Positions 61,001 to 64,000 of a DNA stretch of 64,000 nt are shown here, piece by piece. The notes under the pieces were generated by a model, which was not told the DNA's origin, ran no database searches, and saw nothing but the letters and a program-made list of their open reading frames with translations. This DNA comes from Hexactinellida sp. DTS-2022 (Eukaryota > Porifera > Hexactinellida). Both the position numbers and the translations under genes were made by a program. How positions within the stretch are numbered: the stretch's first letter is position 1; every line of letters starts with the position of its first letter. The stretch spans positions 682,001 through 746,000 of the forward strand of contig JAPNXP010000014.1 of assembly GCA_028753945.1 (NCBI GenBank). Reading direction: 5' to 3'.

Positions 61001-61524
61001 AATAGTAAATGTAGGGTAGAGAAGGATCTTTCGACCCATAATCGTACGATCCTAATCACGATTCTTTCTGAAATGGTTTAACACCTTTATAGTGATGATT
61101 ACATGACATAAAATCTAAAATTAGAGCTGTGCCGACATTTTTGGAGGCACTATCAATCAAACAGCCACCAATTTATAGTGCCTCCAAAATAAAATGTTGT
61201 CGCCTGTTGGCACAGCTGTAATTTTAGATTTTATGATTATTATAGGTCAATTTATATAATATCAAAAATAATTTCTTCTTAAACAATGATGGACGACCAA
61301 TTACTATCATATATTTTGATATTTACGAGTCCTTTTGGCTCAAGTTTACATACTATCAATATCTGTCTGATTTAATAATCAAGTTATTGTAAAAAGTGAT
61401 AATTATGAGGATTTATATTTATATCTTCTAGTCTCAGTTTCAGATTGGATTTTGTGATATGGACCTCAGACCTTGTCAGGCTACTAGTGTTGAGATATAC
61501 AACTCAAAACACGTAACAACATAA
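58030..61524 (+). CDS. MITD1: MITD1-like ESCRT-III-binding protein
   Basis: MITD1 binds ESCRT-III at the midbody and stabilises it until abscission. Seven exons: 58030-58153, 58354-58449, 58894-59033, 59645-59728, 60669-60784, 60882-60942 and 61432-61524. They give 237 residues (human 249) with frame kept at every joint. Residues 1-75 are a MIT domain (ILNEAKKFYEEKDYTTALTL, YSEGIELLSSILK). Residues about 85-237 form the PLD-like C-terminal domain: [45 protein letters not shown] and GFCDMDLRPCQATSVEIYNS. Matches to the human protein are strong at the end (GYCDFDLRPCHETTVDI). Introns carry family A and B MITEs. Confidence 0.95.
58168..58313. mobile_element. MITE, family A, in MITD1 intron 1
   Basis: TACAGTAGAACCTCGTTAGT to AATGAGGTTCTACTGTA with TA borders. 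It starts 14 bp after the exon 1 donor and makes up most of the 200-bp intron. Confidence 0.85.
60374..60562. mobile_element. MITE, family B
   Basis: TACAGTCGACTCCGCTTAAT to ATTAAGCGGAGTTGACTGTA, TA borders, in MITD1 intron 4. Confidence 0.8.
61103..61234. mobile_element. Inverted-repeat element (AGCTGTGCCGAC family)
   Basis: AAAATCTAAAATTAGAGCTG pairs with CAGCTGTAATTTTAGATTTT, with GGAGGCACTAT/ATAGTGCCTCC inside. In MITD1 intron 6; relatives at 26985 and 49690. Confidence 0.75.
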
Positions 61525-62079
61525 CAACAACAACAACAACAACAACAGGGTAACCTACATACTATATAAATCCTGAATGCCTTATGAATAGAGTGCTATT
61601 TATATATGTAGAGTTATTAATTAATTTGCTTTGTGATTTATCATTAATAATACAATCCTATTCTTACAAATCGGGCAAAAATAAGGTATCCTAATGGAAA
61701 TGAGTATAAGGGCTATATTTGTGAACCTTAATATACAGTCAGGCCACCAGGTTTTTATATTATGAACAATTCAAGGGACCAAAATTGTGTTCATAATAGA
61801 GACTTCATAATAAGCGAATTCGCCACAATACAATTTATACCTATCTAAGATATTAAATCGGGACCATAGGGTCATAATAAAAGGTTTCATATTATGCGAA
61901 TTCAACTTAATACTAACCCTTCTAACTTGTTAAATTCGACCATAAGGTTTTGTTCATAATAAAGTTATTTATTTAAGCTGATGAAAATTGTTTACAATAA
62001 GCAGACCTGACTGTAACAGTGTTTGTAAGCAGGTTTCCATTTTTATTAACTTAACTTTTAATTAATTTTAAAGACATAG

Positions 62080-62330
62080 ATGCCCTGGGGTCCCAAGGTG
62101 AAGGTATAAATAGAATAAAACCCACTTTCATTTTCACTTTCTATTGAAATTAAATTAAATTTCACTTTCACTTTCAATTGGCAACTAAAAGACATAATTA
62201 TATAACTTATTATTCCGGGGATGACTTGGGTCCAAGGTATAAATAGAAAATACCCCATTTTCACTTTCACTTTCGATTGAAAGTGAATTAACTTTCAGTT
62301 TCACTTTCACTTTCCCAGGACCACCAAGGG
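62080..62330. repeat. TTTCAC-rich tandem repeats upstream of ACTL6A
   Basis: Two copies of a block with AAGGTATAAATAGAA followed by runs of TTTCACTTTCACTTTC, spaced about 140 bp. On the complementary strand the runs read GAAAGTGAAAGTGAAA. The block ends about 50 bp before the ACTL6A start codon, so it overlaps the likely promoter. Confidence 0.7.
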
Positions 62331-62378
62331 TTAATACATTATAACTTAAGCGGGGGTTTAACGTTTAACACAGTACGA

Positions 62379-64000
62379 ATGAGTGGAGCAGAGTACGGTG
62401 GTGACGAGGTGGGCGCTATTGTATTGGACGTAGGGAGCTATAGCACCCGAGTGGGGTATGCCGGAGAAGATTCTCCCAAAGCAGACTTCCCAACTCTTAT
62501 AGGCATCGCACCCAGCAAATCCGATGATGACGTAATGGAGACATCTAGTGCTGAGGATTCAAATAAAATAAAGTATCAGAATAAGTTAGACTATGTTGTT
62601 GGTACTAATTATATAACAGCTGTGAGGGAAGGGCTTGAATTACAGAGTCCGATACAAGATGGTTTGATTGACAATTGGGATTTGTTTGAGCATTTGCTGG
62701 ATTATGTGTACAATAAAGTTATAAAGTCAGAAAGGGAATATCATCCTCTAATGATGACGGAACCTGCTTGGAACCCCAAAGCGAAGAGAGCTCAACTAAC
62801 TGAATTAATGTTTGAGAAATATCAAATCCCAGCTTTCTATCTCGCTAAAAACGCTGTATTGTCTACATTTGCGAATGCTCGTTCGACAGCATTAGTTGTA
62901 GATTCTGGTTGGGAGCAAACTTCTGTTGTACCGGTGCATGACGGTTATGCCCTGACACAAGCCATTGTACGGACACCCTACGGGGGAAAATATACCTCTC
63001 TTAGATCGCGGAATCTACTGGAGCGAATGCAAATTGATTTGACACCTGCTACGCATATCGCGGCTAAACAGGCTGTGAAAGATTCCGTGAAACCTATTTA
63101 TACTCTCAGGAAGATGCCACCCCTCACACTTAGCTATATGGATTATATGAAGGATCAACTGGTGTCTGACTTCAAAAGCATAATAACACAGGTAAATATA
63201 CAGTAGATGTCGGATATAAGCACACCGGTTATAAGCACACCGGTTATAAGAACACTATGTTGGAAAACGGTTGCCATATACCTACCCTATATAATTTATG
63301 TCGGTTATAAGAACATAAGTGCAGTTCCCGACGATGTGCTTATAACTGGCATCCACTATAGTATATTACTTTACGTTGTGTAACAAGCAGTGTTTTATGT
63401 TGCGTATTAGAGTCTCAAATAAACCGATTATTTCTTCGACCGAATTACTTGTGTATCGGCCAACACGTTTTCAAATGTAAATTTTATTTTCGTGAAAAAG
63501 CGCCCTGGCACTTATTGTTTTCGTGACCAAATTTACCTCATATTTTTGAAAAACAGAAAATAATACAGTCACTCCGCTTAATAGAGCCACCGGTTAATAG
63601 ATTTCTCCGCTTAATCGGGTCAAAGCAACCTGGTCCCGAGGTGACTCTATTAAGCGGAGTCGACTGTATTTACCTGGATTTCAATGGTTCTCAGTGACAG
63701 TAAAAACCGTACGTAATATTAACAAGGGTTGAATTGTATTTATGAAATAAAGGAACTGTTTAACAAGCTGTATCTCTAAACAGGTATCCGAAGATAAATA
63801 CGACTCAAGCGAGATTAGAACTCTACCTTCTGTAGACTACGAATTCCCAACGGGCTACACATGCAGTTTCGGAGTTGAGAGATTTGAATTGACCGAACCT
63901 ATGTTTTGTAAGGATGAGACAGGAATGACATTAGACTCACACCAACCTATACCAGAGGTAGTGTTATCAGCCGGTAATGCGTGTGACACGGATATTAGAT
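62379..64000 (+). CDS. ACTL6A: Actin-like 6A (BAF53) chromatin-remodelling subunit, 5' part
   Basis: ACTL6A is the actin-related subunit of SWI/SNF (BAF), INO80 and TIP60 complexes, in the nucleus. Exon 1 is 62379-63191 and exon 2 runs from 63784 past the right edge, with frame kept. It starts [20 protein letters not shown], close to human [20 protein letters not shown], then YAGEDSPKADFPTLIG. Other matches are TEPAWNPKAKRAQLTELMFE, YQIPAFYLAKNAVLSTFANA and VPVHDGYALTQAIV. Exon 2 has DYEFPTGYTCSFGVER and ends at the edge in ...NACDTDIR. About 340 of some 430 residues are present. The intron holds family F and B MITEs. Confidence 0.95.
63203..63358. mobile_element. MITE, family F, uninterrupted copy
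   Basis: Starts TACAGTAGATGTCGGATATA and ends TATAACTGGCATCCACTATA, 12 bp after ACTL6A exon 1. It shows the unsplit sequence CCATATACCTACCCTATATA at the place where the copy at 3448 holds a hAT insertion. Confidence 0.8.
63564..63668. mobile_element. MITE, family B
   Basis: TACAGTCACTCCGCTTAATA to ATTAAGCGGAGTCGACTGTA with TA borders in the ACTL6A intron. One end has lost a base pair of the usual GTCGACTCC. Confidence 0.8.

Overview
The window is nuclear DNA of a multicellular animal. It carries spliced metazoan genes (beta-arrestin, CYLD, an ephexin-type RhoGEF, triosephosphate isomerase, CEP57, MITD1, ACTL6A), intronless genes (NOB1, mitoferrin, an Argonaute, rotatin, coiled-coil/NHL-repeat genes), a tRNA-Thr gene and very many short DNA transposons in AT-rich spacers. 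Closely related NHL copies and degraded cadherin sequence suggest an invertebrate, possibly an early-branching one such as a sponge. That placement is a guess; nothing here fixes the species.

Layout. 1-3.2 kb: 3' end of an ephexin-like RhoGEF (PH and SH3). 3.9-5.3 kb: NOB1, one exon. 5.75-8.96 kb: CYLD deubiquitinase, three exons. 9.6-13.6 kb: beta-arrestin, four exons. 13.8-19.0 kb: triosephosphate isomerase, seven exons, with an intronless mitoferrin gene on the opposite strand inside intron 1. 19.2 kb: tRNA-Thr(AGU). 19.4-24.4 kb: a gene-free stretch framed by long inverted repeats. 24.4-25.7 kb: a broken NHL gene. 27.6-30.8 kb: intronless Argonaute with all four slicer residues. 31-34.3 kb: transposon debris. 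34.3-40.4 kb: a large inverted duplication with one intact NHL gene in the left arm and its sister in the right arm split by a hAT-type insertion. 41.6-51.0 kb: CEP57, with a further NHL gene and a decayed cadherin fragment in one intron. 51.8-57.4 kb: rotatin, one 5.7-kb open frame. 58.0-61.5 kb: MITD1, seven exons. 62.4 kb to the right edge: ACTL6A (BAF53), cut by the edge.

The genes do not form a pathway and each appears to be its own transcription unit. CEP57, rotatin and MITD1 lie side by side on one strand and act at centrosomes, centrioles and the abscission midbody. Exon joints were placed by reading-frame continuity, GT/AG signals and remembered family sequences; no alignment was run. 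The main non-genic content is several families of TA-flanked, mariner-like MITEs (ends near TACAGT...ACTGTA), hAT-type MITEs with 8-bp duplications, a Harbinger-like element with TAA duplications, minisatellites and two large inverted-repeat structures. No CRISPR, operon or clearly new multi-gene system was seen. The most unusual items are the arrestin with a changed phosphate-sensor position and a PPxY motif, the arrestin intron minisatellite that repeats the 3' splice site, and the NHL palindrome near an Argonaute gene.
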